From: Arthrobacter sp. N199823
GTDB lineage: Bacteria; Actinomycetota; Actinomycetes; Actinomycetales; Micrococcaceae
Reading direction: 5' to 3'
DNA length: 64,000 nt
Assembly: GCF_002929705.1 (NCBI RefSeq)
Contig: NZ_PJIN01000008.1
Span: 62,001 to 126,000, forward strand
Positions 9,801 to 18,305 of the stretch are shown piece by piece; positions within the stretch are counted from its first letter, which is position 1, and every line of letters starts with the position of its first letter. The notes beneath the pieces were generated by a model. That model saw only the letters and a program-made list of their open reading frames with translations, was not told the origin of the DNA and did no database searches. The translations under genes were made by a program, and so were the position numbers.

Positions 9801-12464
9801 CCCCTTGTTGCCTCCACAGCCCTGCTCCCAGCAGAGCGCACCGCCTTGGCCGATGCCAACGACAGTAACCATGACGTCCCGGAAACCACTCTGCGGCGGC
9901 TGCTGGCGGAGCGCGTTGCCGGATTTGGGCAAGCCGCTGCCCTGCATGACGGTCCACAAACCCTCAGCCATACTCAGCTGCGCGAGCGTGTCCTGGGCCT
10001 GGCGGGCAGGCTGCGCGGCGCAGGCGTGCGCACCGGCGACATTGTGGCTGTGTCCATCCCGCGCTCGGCCCGGCTGAGTATTGCGCTGCTGGCCGTCATC
10101 GAAGCCGGCGCCGCCTACCTGCCCTTGGACACCGGCTACCCGGCCGAGAGGCTCGCCTATATGCTGGCGGACGCGGCGCCCGCGGCCGTGCTCACTACGG
10201 CCGAACTTGCTAGCGGATTCCCTCCCGGCATGGTCCGCATTCTGGTTGATGAGCCCTGCGGCGACGCCCCGGTGGGTGCGCAGGGCCCGCCCGGCTGGAG
10301 TGCGCAAGTTGCAACGGAATTGACCCCGGACCACCCTGCCTACGTCATCTACACCTCCGGCTCCACAGGCCAACCCAAGGGAGTGGTGGTGCCGCACAAT
10401 GCCATTGCCAACCGGCTGTTGTGGATGCAGCACGAATACCCCCTCGGGGCAGACGATGTAGTCCTGCAAAAGACTCCCTCCAGCTTTGACGTGTCAGTCT
10501 GGGAATTCTTCTGGCCCTTCCTGGCCGGCGCGGCACAGCTGGTTGCGCCGCCGGAAGCGCACAAGGACCCCGTGGAACTCCATGCCCTGATGAGCCACGG
10601 AGCCGTCACCACGGTGCACTTTGTGCCGTCCATGCTCGCCGCCTTCGTGGCCGCACACGAGGACTCCATGAACCCACTGCCGGACCTGCGCCACGTCTTC
10701 TGCAGCGGCGAGGCGCTGCCGCGTGACCTGGCAGTCGCAGCCGAACGGCTGTTGGGTGTGCCCATGCAAAACCTGTACGGTCCCACGGAGGCCGCGGTGG
10801 ATGTGTCCTTCCATTCCGGTGCAGGGGCAGTGGAGGGGCAGCTGGGCACCGGAGTCCCCATTGGCAACCCTGTATGGAACACTCAGCTGCACGTGCTGGA
10901 TTCCATGCTGCGCCCGGTTGCCCCGGGTGTGGCCGGCGAGCTGTACCTGGGTGGCGTGCAGCTGGCTACCTCCTACCTGGGCCGCCCTGCCCTGACCGCC
11001 GGACGCTACATCGCCAACCCCTTCGGCAACGGCACCCGCCTGTACCGCAGCGGCGATATTGTGCGGCGGCTGCCGGGCGGCGCCCTGGAATACCTGGGCC
11101 GCTCGGACCACCAGCTCAAGATCCGCGGCCAGCGCATTGAGCTCGGTGAAATTGAGGCTGTCGTTGCGGCAACCCGTGGTGTAGAGGCTGCCGTGGTGGC
11201 GGCCAAGTCATCGGCAGCAGTCACCGGCCCGGCTGGCGCGGATGCGCGGATTCTTGTGGCTTACGTGATGCCATCCATGGTCCGCACCGGTGATCCTGCG
11301 GCGGCTGCCGGGCAGGCACTCCTGGCCAGCTGCAAGGAGGCTTGCGAACGTACCCTGCCAGCACACATGGTGCCGACCTCGTGGGTGCTGCTGGACGCGC
11401 TGCCGCTGACAAGCAACGGAAAACTGGACCGCAATGCGCTTCCCGATCCCGTCATCAGTGGCGGCATGGGTCGCGAACTACGGACGGGATTGGAGGAGAC
11501 CGTGGCGGCCGCCTTCACCGAAGTGTTGGGCGTGCCTGCCACCAATGCAGGGGACGACTTCTTTGCCTTGGGTGGCCATTCCCTGCTGGCCATGGCCCTG
11601 GCCGCGCGGCTTAGCCGCTCCCTGGGCCGGCCGGTAGCCGTCGGCACGGTCATGGCCGCCGGCACCGTGGAAGCCCTGGCCCGGCGGATCGCGGAGGAAT
11701 CCGATGGGCTGGAGGCACTGGGCGAGGTCCTGCCCATCCGCACCGGCAGCACCTTGCCCTTGTTCTGCATCCACCCGGCCTCCGGGTTTGCCTGGCAGTA
11801 CCGCGCCCTGGCCCGCCACCTGGATCCGGCACAAACCCTGGTCGGGCTGCAGTCACCGCGCCCCGGTGGTCCGCTCGCCACCGCGGCCACCATGGCCCAG
11901 GTCCATGAACGGCACTACACCACCATCCGCTCACTGCAACCCCACGGCCCCTACCACCTCCTTGGCTACTCGCTCGGCGGCACTATTGCCCATGCCGTGG
12001 CAGCCCGGCTTGCCGCCGAGGGAGAGGACGTGGACTTCCTGGGACTACTGGACACGTATCCGCCCGAAGGTCAGGACTGGGGGCCCGGCGCCGAGGAGGA
12101 AGTAGTCGCCGAGGCCGAACGCGAACAGTTGGCGCAGGGGCCCGGTGGCACCACGGCCGAACAGGCAGCCATGGCCCAGGACATCGTGAAGAACTACCGC
12201 GACTCCGTCCGGCTGCTCTCACGCGCCACCACCGCCACCTTCCCGGGCCGTGCACAGCTGTTCACGGCAACCAAAACCATCCCGGACGGGCACGACCCCG
12301 CCCGAGCCTGGGCTGGCCTCATCGGCACACTGGACGTTGAACACATTGACTGCTCCCACGAAGACATCTTGGCACCCGAAACACTCCCCGTGCTCGGGCC
12401 CCTGCTGGCGGACCTCTTGGCCCAGAGCAGGGACGCCAGCAACCAAGGAAAGGCAACACCATGA
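3891..12464 (+). CDS. dhbF: Two-module siderophore NRPS (C-A-PCP-E-C-A-PCP-TE)
   Basis: A 2857-residue assembly line like DhbF/EntF but with an epimerase. Approximate domains: starter C (HHILVDG ~152); A1 (~475-975, TSGSTG ~630); PCP1 (LGGDS, Ser ~1024); E (~1080-1515, HHLVVDG ~1204, ESHGR ~1343, RTVGW, NYLGRF ~1434); C2 of the D-C-L type (LQQGLLFHE ~1565, HHLLVDG ~1693); A2 (~1995-2440); PCP2 (LGGHS ~2563); TE with Ser2694 (GYSLGG), Asp2721 and His2823. By hand alignment to GrsA, the A2 pocket reads DVWHFSLVDK, the EntF serine code. A1 reads D-S-E-D-L-G-F-V-D-K, an acidic pocket suited to a basic amino acid. Inferred product: DHB-D-(Lys/Orn/Arg)-L-Ser, trimerised and cyclised by the TE. The gene symbol is by analogy. 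Confidence 0.95.
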   Translation: MATPSLSTFEMPTLDPEATHVLPLVGAQPGIWYAHHLEGERASSYNVARSTAIEGRLDGAALAEAVRLGLAAVDTLGFAFGEVGGAPAQWPAHSSREPLEHVDLRGQGMAAAEQLMAADLATPVALEGGGPLYRHVLMQLGDTQWLWYQRYHHILVDGYSFTSITRHILAHYRALVQGLPAPASAFTPTQDAVSAEESYRGSLLEEADAVFWRDYCQGLPPGTSLAVPESRTAGTASLGGSRRAEVRLGIGLSAGITVLAREYKVSWADVVSAGVGSYLARMAGSSDVVIGVPFMGRMGTAALNAPAPVVAVMPLHLQFAPGGGLGQAAMATASALARIRRHSRYGAEQLQRDLGMVGSGAALYRTVLNLKIFEYPFELPGATLHTHHLSAGPVDDLEVSVYKNGGEIVLELEATPGLYTQLETELHARRLASWLKTLVETGQSLGDAALPLPEELGKMQGEWGTGPDLAPVADTITGLLDAHAAAHPQETALSDAGGNLNFAELAARTNALARLLIARGVGPGTVVAIALPRSMDTVVAIAAALAAGAAYLPLDLDYPGERLAFMLQDAAPQVLVTAATVQPAIAFEGPTLTLNSPAVVRELTGQATAPIAKKERLRPLYPADLAYIIYTSGSTGRPKGVMTTHEGLANLLTVHGAGVFGETVNALAGRRVRAGHSASFSFDSSWEQLIWLFLGHRLHVLDDEQRRDPQAIVEVIREQRIDAIDITPSLGTQLLDCGLLEEGEHHPALVLFGGEAASPSFWAALRAAPGTRSHNFYGPTEYTVDTLGADVAESPHPVVGRPIGNTRVHVLDSRLCPVPPGVVGELYISGAGLARGYLGRPALTASRFVADPFVPGARMYRTGDLVRWQEDGQLDYLSRADDQVKIRGHRVELGEVEDALGALPGVAAAVVIAEQLGQTSRLVGYYVPAQAAAPVSAAVLRAGLAATVPAYMVPAVLVPIAVLPLTVNGKVDKTALPAHSAAASEEAGRAPANDREELLCAAIAALLGRESVGAEDDFFVLGGDSISAMAVCGAARRAGWALRPRDIFARRTAAAMAAALEPLNQGVRQDVAAEGDVPPLPIQCWLDTTAGLDAHYAQGVCVSVPQELTQEILRQALAALLRTHPALRAQVRDGMLHIPRGKSLAAAPITMDLSGVPGTTADAAFHAAAQLLDPEGGTMVQAVLLDGAPVQPVAPGTRLLVLAIHHLVVDGVSWRTLLSDLELAVQELLTGRTPQLEAEQTSLRHWGSHLHAQKEDRRAELPHWLDQLRGGPDPLGRGSLDPGLDTQATAGSSRILLSEAATAAILTELPTALQATAEETLLAVTVLAAAHHFGLDALAMTRESHGRHSDTLDLERTVGWLTVEHPVHVALDGLDTAVLLTGGGDPAAVLRTVKQAVRATPGDGIGYGILRHLDADKQPELLAAAAHNPPALLVNYLGRFNSHNGHFTPVQSGGAFADTLAVSQDSTMPLAHPLELNAFLDGSRLALCWSWAARLLNEADATAVTASMEQAATVLAEFSTAQPGKAAATLVPADVPGTGLDAAALNRLQEAHGPALAVLPLGPLQQGLLFHEQLGDDAGSYSSVTVLEFAGPVDTERLRAALEHLVDTHPQLGASFNTTAGPIPVQFIGHPGFRSPVDLKEITVPAHGDGPAETLTLERSEAARRFAVEQGPLLTARLVRWADGSARLVLNAHHLLVDGWSTPLIVRSLLDCYNTGRPAAATTLAGYVAASGARIPVPADRKAWAADFAGATPTLLEGTLIPAAETGEPATSCLELDAAFTRCLAETAQRHGATHNSIFALAHALLLSELTGRTDVVFGTTVSGREDQAVQDVVGLITNTVPVRVQLDPAGTPAGHLAALQTHQSELREHATLGLGEIQQLAGTGTLFDTLFVMENYPAQEAVERPGPDTLAVAGLRNRGYTHYPLTVLVLPAGDGYQVVLEHRLGVSAGAAILPRFHAALKKIIAADQHPLVASTALLPAERTALADANDSNHDVPETTLRRLLAERVAGFGQAAALHDGPQTLSHTQLRERVLGLAGRLRGAGVRTGDIVAVSIPRSARLSIALLAVIEAGAAYLPLDTGYPAERLAYMLADAAPAAVLTTAELASGFPPGMVRILVDEPCGDAPVGAQGPPGWSAQVATELTPDHPAYVIYTSGSTGQPKGVVVPHNAIANRLLWMQHEYPLGADDVVLQKTPSSFDVSVWEFFWPFLAGAAQLVAPPEAHKDPVELHALMSHGAVTTVHFVPSMLAAFVAAHEDSMNPLPDLRHVFCSGEALPRDLAVAAERLLGVPMQNLYGPTEAAVDVSFHSGAGAVEGQLGTGVPIGNPVWNTQLHVLDSMLRPVAPGVAGELYLGGVQLATSYLGRPALTAGRYIANPFGNGTRLYRSGDIVRRLPGGALEYLGRSDHQLKIRGQRIELGEIEAVVAATRGVEAAVVAAKSSAAVTGPAGADARILVAYVMPSMVRTGDPAAAAGQALLASCKEACERTLPAHMVPTSWVLLDALPLTSNGKLDRNALPDPVISGGMGRELRTGLEETVAAAFTEVLGVPATNAGDDFFALGGHSLLAMALAARLSRSLGRPVAVGTVMAAGTVEALARRIAEESDGLEALGEVLPIRTGSTLPLFCIHPASGFAWQYRALARHLDPAQTLVGLQSPRPGGPLATAATMAQVHERHYTTIRSLQPHGPYHLLGYSLGGTIAHAVAARLAAEGEDVDFLGLLDTYPPEGQDWGPGAEEEVVAEAEREQLAQGPGGTTAEQAAMAQDIVKNYRDSVRLLSRATTATFPGRAQLFTATKTIPDGHDPARAWAGLIGTLDVEHIDCSHEDILAPETLPVLGPLLADLLAQSRDASNQGKATP

Positions 12465-13294
12465 GCAAACAATCCACAGAAGACAGTCCCATCCGACTCG
12501 TCATGCACCCCCTGGTGCCGCGACTGCTCCACGTAGCGGGCATTGAAGCCCTGACACCGTCCATGCGGCGGATCACGCTGGCGGGCCTGGCCCCAGAAGC
12601 GCCGTTTCCGTTCACACCCATGGCCGCCTCCGACCACGTCAAACTGGTGTTCCCGGAAGCTGAAACGGGGCAAATTCACCTGCCCACGGTCGTCGATGAC
12701 AGGCTCGCCATGCCGGAGGGGCGGCCGCGCCCCATCTTCCGCGACTACACAGTGCGCGCGCACGACGGCGGCGCCGGCACCCTAGACATTGACTTCGTCC
12801 TGCACCAGCACGGGCCCGCCGGACTCTGGGCTATTGGGGCGCAGCTGGGAGACACCCTGGGCGTGCTGGGACCCCGTGGTTCCCACATCTACCCGAGCGA
12901 TTTTGACCAGTATTTGATTGCCGGGGATGAGACCGCTGTGCCTGCCATGGCCCGCTGGCTGGAGGAACTGCCGCCCGGTGCACAGGCCACGGTCCTGGTC
13001 AGTGTGGCCTCCCTGGCAGAACAGCCCGCCCTGTCGCACAGAGTCGGTACATCCGTCACCTTCCTAGACCGTTCGGTGCACGGGGCCGGTGTCCTGGCTC
13101 AGGCCTTCGCCTCCGTCGTGCCCGTACCCGGCCGGTTGTTCGTCTGGGCGGCCGGGGAGGCCGGCTCGCTCAAGCCCATCCGTCGGCATGTGCGCGAGGT
13201 CCTGCAGCTGCCACCGGCCCACGTGGACATTGACGGCTACTGGAAGCTCGGCGTGGAAGGTTTGGACCACCATGAGCAGGACAGCGATGACTGA
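12461..13294 (+). CDS. Siderophore-interacting protein, FAD-dependent ferric reductase (ViuB type)
   Basis: A 277-residue SIP-family flavoprotein that releases iron from imported ferric siderophore by NAD(P)H/FAD-linked reduction in the cytoplasm. Visible are the FAD-binding RDYTVR near residue 94, an AGDETAVPA nucleotide segment near 150, and the C-terminal [13 protein letters not shown] and GYWKLG motifs typical of the family. It starts in an ATGA overlap with the NRPS stop, so iron release is co-expressed with siderophore synthesis. No trilactone esterase of the Fes type is seen in the window, so reduction may be the main release route; that is inference. Confidence 0.93.
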   Translation: MSKQSTEDSPIRLVMHPLVPRLLHVAGIEALTPSMRRITLAGLAPEAPFPFTPMAASDHVKLVFPEAETGQIHLPTVVDDRLAMPEGRPRPIFRDYTVRAHDGGAGTLDIDFVLHQHGPAGLWAIGAQLGDTLGVLGPRGSHIYPSDFDQYLIAGDETAVPAMARWLEELPPGAQATVLVSVASLAEQPALSHRVGTSVTFLDRSVHGAGVLAQAFASVVPVPGRLFVWAAGEAGSLKPIRRHVREVLQLPPAHVDIDGYWKLGVEGLDHHEQDSDD

Positions 13295-14612
13295 GCCAGC
13301 CAAGGGACGGCTGCTGCGTGGGCTGGTGATCGACACCAGCCCACTGCGCAGCAGCCCGGCGTTTAGGCGCATCTTCATTGCCCGCACCATCTCCATTTTT
13401 GGCCTGGGCATGCTGGCGGTCGCCGTTCCGCTGCAGATCTTTGAACTGACCGGCTCAACACTTCAGGTGGGAGCTGCGGCAACGCTCGAGGGGCTGTGTG
13501 CCTTCGCTGGATTGCTAGTGGGCGGGGACCTTGCCGACAGGTTTGACCGAAGACGCATCATTCTCTTTTCCCGAGTGGTGGGCGGCAGCGGATTCGTGCT
13601 CCTGGCCATCAACGCTTGGTTGCCCGAACCCTCCGTCGCAGCCATTTACGTGGTGGGCGGCGTGGACGGTTTCTTCGGTGCGCTCAGTGTCACGGCCCTC
13701 ATGGCCGTCACCCCCACCCTGGTACCGCGGAACAAGCTCGCCGCGGCCGGGGCCCTGAACATGCTCACGGTGCGGCTGGGCACTATGGCTTCGCCTGCGT
13801 TGGGCGGTGCCATCATCGCCGTGGCCGGAGTTGGCTGGAACTACGCATGCGCCGCCGCGGCAACGCTGGTGACAATCACACTGCTGACGGGTCTGCCCAG
13901 CTTGCCGCCGGACCGGTCCGGGCCCCGCAGCCACCCCGTGAAGACCGCCGTGGAGGGTGCCGTGTTTGTCTACCGGCAGCCGGTGGTCCGTGCGGTAGTG
14001 CTGCTCGGAACGCTGGCGACAATGGCCTCCGGGGTGCGGATCATGCTGCCGGCCTTGGCCGCCACTACCCTCGGTGCCGGGCCCCAAGGGACGGGCCTGC
14101 TGTTTGCGGCCGTGCCCTGCGGAGCAGTCTTGGCCACGCTGTTCAGCGGCTGGACTGCCACAACACGGCGGCCCGGGCGTTCCCTGACACTGCTGTCGGT
14201 AGCCTCGTTCCTGGTCCTGGCGGCCTTAGGCCTGTGCACCGGACTGCCCGCAGCACTGGCACTGTTGACCCTGTTCGGCGCCTTGGCGTCCATGAGCGGC
14301 ATCCTGCAGTACGCACTGGTCCAGGCCCACACCCCAGACCGGATGCTGGGGCGCGTCAATGCCCTCTGGCTGGCTCAGGAAGTGGGCGGCGATTCCATCG
14401 GAGCACTAGGCCTGGGCGGTTTGGGGCGCGCCGTGCCCGCAGCCACCGCCGTCGTGGTGTTCGGTGGCGCCGCCGCCTTGTTGGGCTTGGCCGGACTGGT
14501 CGGCTTTGGGTCGCTGCGCCGCACGGGGCCGGTGGGTGGGAGCGATGCCGGGAACGACGTCGGCACGGCGCAGGTGCCTGCTGCCACAACCGCCGGGGCG
14601 GGCACTCCGTGA
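13287..14612 (+). CDS. entS: MFS siderophore exporter, EntS-like
   Basis: A 12-segment MFS protein of about 441 residues resembling enterobactin exporter EntS: an N-terminal FRRIFIARTISIFGLGML segment, a GGDLADRFDRRR loop between TM2 and TM3, and repeated hydrophobic segments to the C-terminus. It probably pumps the finished catecholate across the membrane. The frame is open from 13089, but that region is inside the SIP gene. The ATG at 13287 has AGGA five bases upstream; ATG 13272 (GGAAGG, spacing 11) is an alternative. Either start overlaps the end of the SIP gene, and the stop overlaps the next start. Confidence 0.9.
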   Translation: MTEPAKGRLLRGLVIDTSPLRSSPAFRRIFIARTISIFGLGMLAVAVPLQIFELTGSTLQVGAAATLEGLCAFAGLLVGGDLADRFDRRRIILFSRVVGGSGFVLLAINAWLPEPSVAAIYVVGGVDGFFGALSVTALMAVTPTLVPRNKLAAAGALNMLTVRLGTMASPALGGAIIAVAGVGWNYACAAAATLVTITLLTGLPSLPPDRSGPRSHPVKTAVEGAVFVYRQPVVRAVVLLGTLATMASGVRIMLPALAATTLGAGPQGTGLLFAAVPCGAVLATLFSGWTATTRRPGRSLTLLSVASFLVLAALGLCTGLPAALALLTLFGALASMSGILQYALVQAHTPDRMLGRVNALWLAQEVGGDSIGALGLGGLGRAVPAATAVVVFGGAAALLGLAGLVGFGSLRRTGPVGGSDAGNDVGTAQVPAATTAGAGTP

Positions 14613-15334
14613 CGCTGGACGCCGAGGTGTGGATCTGTCGGGCACCACCGGAAGTCGGCATGGACGTGGCTTGGCTCAGCGATAGCGAACGGGGTTCCAT
14701 TGCGGCCAAAAGGCTGCCTGCCGACCGGGCGCGCTCGGCCGCAGCGCGCATTCTGCTCAAGCGAGTGTTGGCCGCCGAGTTTGGCATCGACCCCGCCACG
14801 GTGGAACTTCTGGCGACCGGTGGGCGGGGATCCCGACCCGAGTTGGCCTGGGTCCAGCAACCCGGAGGCCCTCCAGGGCTCAGCGCCAATATCTCCCACG
14901 CGGGGGACCAGGTGCTGGTGGCCGTTGCCCGCGGCGGCATGGTCGGGGTGGATGTGGAACAGCATTGCGCAACCGGCTTTGACGGCTTTGACCAGGTGGC
15001 ACTGTCGACGCCGGAAAGGATATTGGTGGCCGGCACCCCTGCGGCACTCCAGCCACGGTTGCGGGCTGAATTATGGGTCCGCAAGGAGGCCGCGCTGAAG
15101 GCCGTGGGCGCCGGCCTCCGGCGCGATCCCGCGGAGCTATGTTTTGCCGCGGATGGGCCGGGGGACAGGGTGGCGGGAGCCCGCCACGGGGTAGCCGTGC
15201 ACCTGCTCGAGGCTGTGCAGGGGTACTCAGCGGCAGTTGCCGTGGCCGGAGCCTCGAGCATTAGCTGCCGGGAAGTTGCGGCACCTTCGGTACCCGCGAA
15301 TAATTACGCAACAAAAACATGGCCAATTAGTTAG
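14609..15334 (+). CDS. 4'-phosphopantetheinyl transferase (Sfp/EntD type)
   Basis: Attaches the phosphopantetheine arm to carrier domains, here EntB-ArCP and the two NRPS PCPs. In about 241 residues it has the magnesium-binding GVDVE near residue 113 and WVRKEAALKAVGAGL near 155, the two hallmark motifs, with the usual NISHAGD segment between 85 and 100. The GTG start at 14609 overlaps the exporter stop (GTGA). A much longer open frame to 13616 lies within the exporter and is spurious. ATG 14660 is a weaker alternative that would lose N-terminal sequence. It is the last gene of the overlapping operon. Confidence 0.92.
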   Translation: MTLDAEVWICRAPPEVGMDVAWLSDSERGSIAAKRLPADRARSAAARILLKRVLAAEFGIDPATVELLATGGRGSRPELAWVQQPGGPPGLSANISHAGDQVLVAVARGGMVGVDVEQHCATGFDGFDQVALSTPERILVAGTPAALQPRLRAELWVRKEAALKAVGAGLRRDPAELCFAADGPGDRVAGARHGVAVHLLEAVQGYSAAVAVAGASSISCREVAAPSVPANNYATKTWPIS

Positions 15335-15353
15335 TTAGGTAAGGCTATGCTAA
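15335..15353 (+). promoter_or_regulatory. Iron box (DtxR/IdeR-type operator)
   Basis: The sequence TTAGGTAAGGCTATGCTAA matches the DtxR/IdeR consensus TTAGGTTAGGCTAACCTAA at 16 of 19 positions, and one mismatch is at a position where A or T is accepted. It begins immediately after the phosphopantetheinyl transferase stop and lies about 97 bases upstream of the binding-protein start, so iron-replete repression of that gene is likely. A TATGCT inside the box could be the -10 element. Match seen by eye; regulation is inferred from the family. Confidence 0.8.
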
Positions 15354-15450
15354 GTTTTTCCACGGCAAGCGCGGCCAAGCCGGCGCTTGAAACCGTCGGA
15401 CGCATTCGTCCACACGCCAATCCGGCACCACCCTCTGAGGAGACACAACT

Positions 15451-16455
15451 GTGAAGTTCCAACGCAAGATCCTGCCCCTGCTGGCGGCTGTGGCCGTCGC
15501 CGGAATCGCCTTGAGCGGCTGTTCCGGCTCGGCGGATGCCACCTCGGGCAGTGCCGGCGCAAGCGCCTCGGCGAGCCAGGGCGAGTGGCCCCGCACCATC
15601 AAGCACGAATCTGGCGAGACCGTCATCCCGGCCAAGCCCAAGAACATTGCCTCCACCTCGCTAAGCGTCACGGGCACACTGCTGGCCATCGACGCCCCTG
15701 TCACGAGTTCCGCCGCCACGAACCCCAGTGATGTCACCGACAGCCAGGGCTTCTTCTCGCAGTGGGCCAAGGTGGCTACCGATCGCAAGGTCGGCGTGCT
15801 GTACCCCGCCCTGGAATTCGATCTGGAAGCCGTAGTTGCGGCCGCGCCCGATCTAATTGTGGTTTCCACCTCCGGGGCCGACAGTGCCGCCGACCATTAC
15901 AAGGAACTCAGCGCCATTGCGCCAACCATTGTGGTGAACTACGGTAGCCAGTCCTGGCAGGAGCTTGCTGCGGAACTGGGAGAGGCCACGGGCCAAGAGG
16001 CTGCCGCCAGCGCTGCGGTTTCCACGTATGACGCCCACGTGAAAGATATTGCGGACAAGATTAAGCTCCCCGAGGCCGAGTCCAACATCATCAGCTTCAA
16101 TGGTGCGGGCCAGGACAATGGCGTGGCCAAGAAGGGTGGCTCGCATGCAGACGTCCTGGAATCTCTCGGATTCAAGGTTGCTGACATCCCCGAGGGCCTG
16201 GACACCAGCGCCCAGCCCCGCCAGGACTTTGCCTTTATTTCCTTTGAGAACCTGACCAAGGCAGCCACCGGAAACACGGTGTTCCTGCTGGCAGCAGACA
16301 ATGCAGTGGTGGAGGCATTCAAGGGTGAGAAAGTGTTGGCCAACCTGCCCTCGGTCAAGTCGGGTCAGGTAATTGCCATGGGGCCCACCTCGTTCCGTCT
16401 GGACTACTACAGCTCAACCCAGCTCGTGGACCTGCTGGGCGAGACGTTCAGCTAG
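15451..16455 (+). CDS. Ferric-siderophore ABC transporter substrate-binding lipoprotein (FepB-like)
   Basis: A 334-residue periplasmic-binding-type lipoprotein. A short charged N-terminus and hydrophobic stretch end in the lipobox LSGC (Cys24), followed by a Ser/Ala-rich linker. The body has the class III binding-protein layout with two lobes: VIPAKPKNIASTS near residue 52, VVAAAPDLIV near 130, and a central helix. The start is GTG 15451 with TGAGGAGA seven bases upstream. It stands in its own unit behind an iron box. No FepC/D/G permease or ATPase gene follows, so those partners must be elsewhere. Confidence 0.92.
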   Translation: MKFQRKILPLLAAVAVAGIALSGCSGSADATSGSAGASASASQGEWPRTIKHESGETVIPAKPKNIASTSLSVTGTLLAIDAPVTSSAATNPSDVTDSQGFFSQWAKVATDRKVGVLYPALEFDLEAVVAAAPDLIVVSTSGADSAADHYKELSAIAPTIVVNYGSQSWQELAAELGEATGQEAAASAAVSTYDAHVKDIADKIKLPEAESNIISFNGAGQDNGVAKKGGSHADVLESLGFKVADIPEGLDTSAQPRQDFAFISFENLTKAATGNTVFLLAADNAVVEAFKGEKVLANLPSVKSGQVIAMGPTSFRLDYYSSTQLVDLLGETFS

Positions 16456-16469
16456 TCCCAAACCATCCC

Positions 16470-16530
16470 AACGCCCCCTCAGGTTCTGCGGCTGCTTCGA
16501 TAAGAGCAGTCACGAATATGAGGGGGCGTT
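16470..16530 (+). terminator. Inverted repeat after the binding-protein gene
   Basis: A perfect 12-bp inverted repeat, AACGCCCCCTCA at 16470-16481 and its complement at 16519-16530, encloses a 37-base loop and starts 14 bases after the stop codon. There is no run of T after the second arm, so factor-independent termination is uncertain; it could be an mRNA 3' stabiliser. Confidence 0.5.
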
Positions 16531-17009
16531 GTCTGTGCGGGGTCGCTTTGGAATCCGCAGATTCATCCACCGAACGAACAATTCTCTGGGCGTGGATACG
16601 GGTACAGGAACTGTCAGCCTGTTGTCGCTGACCGGACTCGTGCCTCGGTTCAGGCTCAGGCCGCGTTGCAGGAGTTGAACCAGAATCTGGTGGGCTAACG
16701 CAAGGAGGCCGGCGCCTAGATGCACATCGCGTCAGCGAGGACTGGCACCATGTCTGGGTGACAAGCGTTATGGAAGGCTGCCATGTCTGCGTTCTCCCTA
16801 TAGCCTCGGACTTTCATGACGCGAGGTCTCTGGTGCGTCAGGGCTGACCGCCTGCCTGATGGCTCCTATTGTGGCATTTTGACAGCGGCCCGTGCCTCTT
16901 TCCCTACGAACCGGCTTCACTTGGCCATCGCGGAACTCACGTCGTGGCCTGAAACAGGGCCAGCTATCGCGGCGGGTCTTGTCCAGGAACCTGTGGAATG
17001 GCTCGATGA
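16531..17009. other. Gene-poor stretch with no recognised intact gene
   Basis: About 480 bases between the siderophore hairpin and a toxin remnant. Only short open frames occur on both strands (for example 16816-17055 on the plus strand), without a convincing ribosome site or recognisable motif. It probably holds the decayed upstream part of the toxin locus or an older insertion. No IS ends recognised. Confidence 0.5.
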
Positions 17010-17300
17010 CTCAGAAACTGTCGAGCGTCCCCGAAGCGTGGCTGGACCGATCTGAAAGCTACCATCAGGAATTCTCTGGCTGAGGCGTGGGATTTTCTGA
17101 CCAGAACGCCCCAGTCTGCCACCCCCAACAACTAGCGCCTGCGCGGTGAGCTGGGTGTTGTGACGATTAATGGGTCTAGCCATGAGCGATGGCAATACAA
17201 GCCAACGCTGAAAGGTGACGCGCGTATCTGGTTCTTTATTGTTGGCCACGTCGTCTACCTGGAGCAGGTTTATACGAGCCATCGTAACGAGACTAAATAG
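17010..17300 (+). pseudogene. Broken RelE/ParE-like toxin gene with in-frame stop
   Basis: The frame starting near 17010 encodes a segment like the C-terminal half of actinobacterial RelE-like (cytotoxic translational repressor) proteins: AWDFLTRTP, then after an in-frame TAG, LRGELGVVTINGSSHERWQY, followed by KGDARIWFFIVG and VYLEQVYTSHRNETK. The TAG sits where such proteins usually have Tyr, so one base change (TAC or TAT to TAG) could explain it. Reading continues in the same frame on both sides, which argues for one ancestral gene. No start codon or partner antitoxin gene is evident. The family assignment is from memory of similar proteins. Confidence 0.55.
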
Positions 17301-17400
17301 CAATGCCGGAAAACTGAACCGTACACACAGGCATGTTTTCGGCCGTGGCCTTTAAGTCTGCGTACGGCTGGTTATAAACGATCTCAATCCCCATATAAGG

Positions 17401-17428
17401 GTGTTGACAGTGAAGAGTCAACACTTTT
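17401..17428 (+). terminator. Short hairpin plus T-run
   Basis: GTGTTGAC at 17401-17408 pairs with GTCAACAC at 17417-17424 around an 8-base loop and is followed directly by TTTT. It is a modest rho-independent terminator candidate on the plus strand, downstream of the broken toxin gene. Confidence 0.45.
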
Positions 17429-17483
17429 CCTGTTGGACTGGCTCGGTCTACGTCGGACTGGGCCGTACTGGCGTGGTGCCACG

Positions 17484-18305
17484 CTATTTCCCTTTGTTGA
17501 CTCGGGGTTGAATCTGGTTCGAAGCCCACCGTGGGCACGTTGTAAAGAACACCTCCTGGAAACGGGTGGTCTTCTTAGTTTGGAACCTGCCGAGATTTGC
17601 TAACAAAAATTTACATGTCTTCGGTGCCTGCACCGGGTGACTTCTGAATTCGGGAAGCAGGATCGAGTTTGAGAAGTCGTCAGGATCAAACCCGGGACCG
17701 TTCATCCTGCTCGGTTTGTTCGTATCAGCGCCAACGTTTGGCGCAAAGCTTTTTAGTAATGGATGGCAGCTCCGCTCGAAAGGTCGGCGTGGACTTTTTC
17801 GATACTGCCTGCGCGTGTTCTTATGCCAGAGTCCAGGAACACACACATTTAGTAGTTGATCCTCGTTAAAGCACGGGTTGCTGCTTGCGGTTTTCCGAAG
17901 CGCCGTCGACACCATGAGTGTTAGCCACACCACCACTGAAGAGGCGCCAGCACCCCAGAGGATATCGGTGATAGCAACACTGAGGGGAAAGTCCTTCAGG
18001 ATTGAAAATGCCGTCAGGGACCAGGTTGCGTAGCTGAAGAAGCCAAAGAGTGCCCCCGCAACCACGCGATGGCGCAGCGGTTTTTTCAAATCGAGAGGGC
18101 GGACACCGTAGTGGACTATTCCTGCCACATAGATCAAGTAGAAGACTCCAGCGCCGGCCAGTTGGGGCGTAGCGGCCAACAGATCCGGGATATACCGCTG
18201 GTACTGCGGCAGCGCAACCGTAAGAATCCACACCACATCGATGACGGCGAAGATCACCGCCGCGAGAACATAGTGCAGGAGCCACGATTTGCTGCGGGAG
18301 GTCAT
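17484..18305 (-). CDS. DUF2177 membrane protein with anomalous C-terminal extension
   Basis: The first about 130 residues form a four-helix membrane protein of the DUF2177 type (VIDVVWILTVALPQY, PLRHRVVAGALFGFFSYATW, a C-terminal helix ending VSTALRK). Family members normally stop about there. Here the frame runs on for another ~140 residues of polar sequence with no family resemblance, into lower-GC intergenic DNA, so the native stop seems to have been lost by a small indel near 17880. The start ATG at 18305 overlaps the stop of the upstream acyl-CoA ligase by four bases, so it is co-translated. Function unknown. Confidence 0.75.
   Translation of the reverse strand: MTSRSKSWLLHYVLAAVIFAVIDVVWILTVALPQYQRYIPDLLAATPQLAGAGVFYLIYVAGIVHYGVRPLDLKKPLRHRVVAGALFGFFSYATWSLTAFSILKDFPLSVAITDILWGAGASSVVVWLTLMVSTALRKTASSNPCFNEDQLLNVCVPGLWHKNTRRQYRKSPRRPFERSCHPLLKSFAPNVGADTNKPSRMNGPGFDPDDFSNSILLPEFRSHPVQAPKTCKFLLANLGRFQTKKTTRFQEVFFTTCPRWASNQIQPRVNKGK

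Noticed and set aside
13616-14608. Open frame giving the phosphopantetheinyl transferase a 330-residue N-terminal extension
   Set aside because: It lies fully within the exporter gene in another frame and has no conserved features; GTG 14609 is the natural coupled start.
16917-17303. A 128-codon minus-strand frame over the toxin remnant
   Set aside because: The plus strand carries recognisable toxin-like sequence across the same bases; the minus product shows no motif.
17484-17560. A tRNA-like GGTTCGAAGCCCACC word
   Set aside because: The five-base stems beside it do not pair and no acceptor or anticodon stem can be formed.
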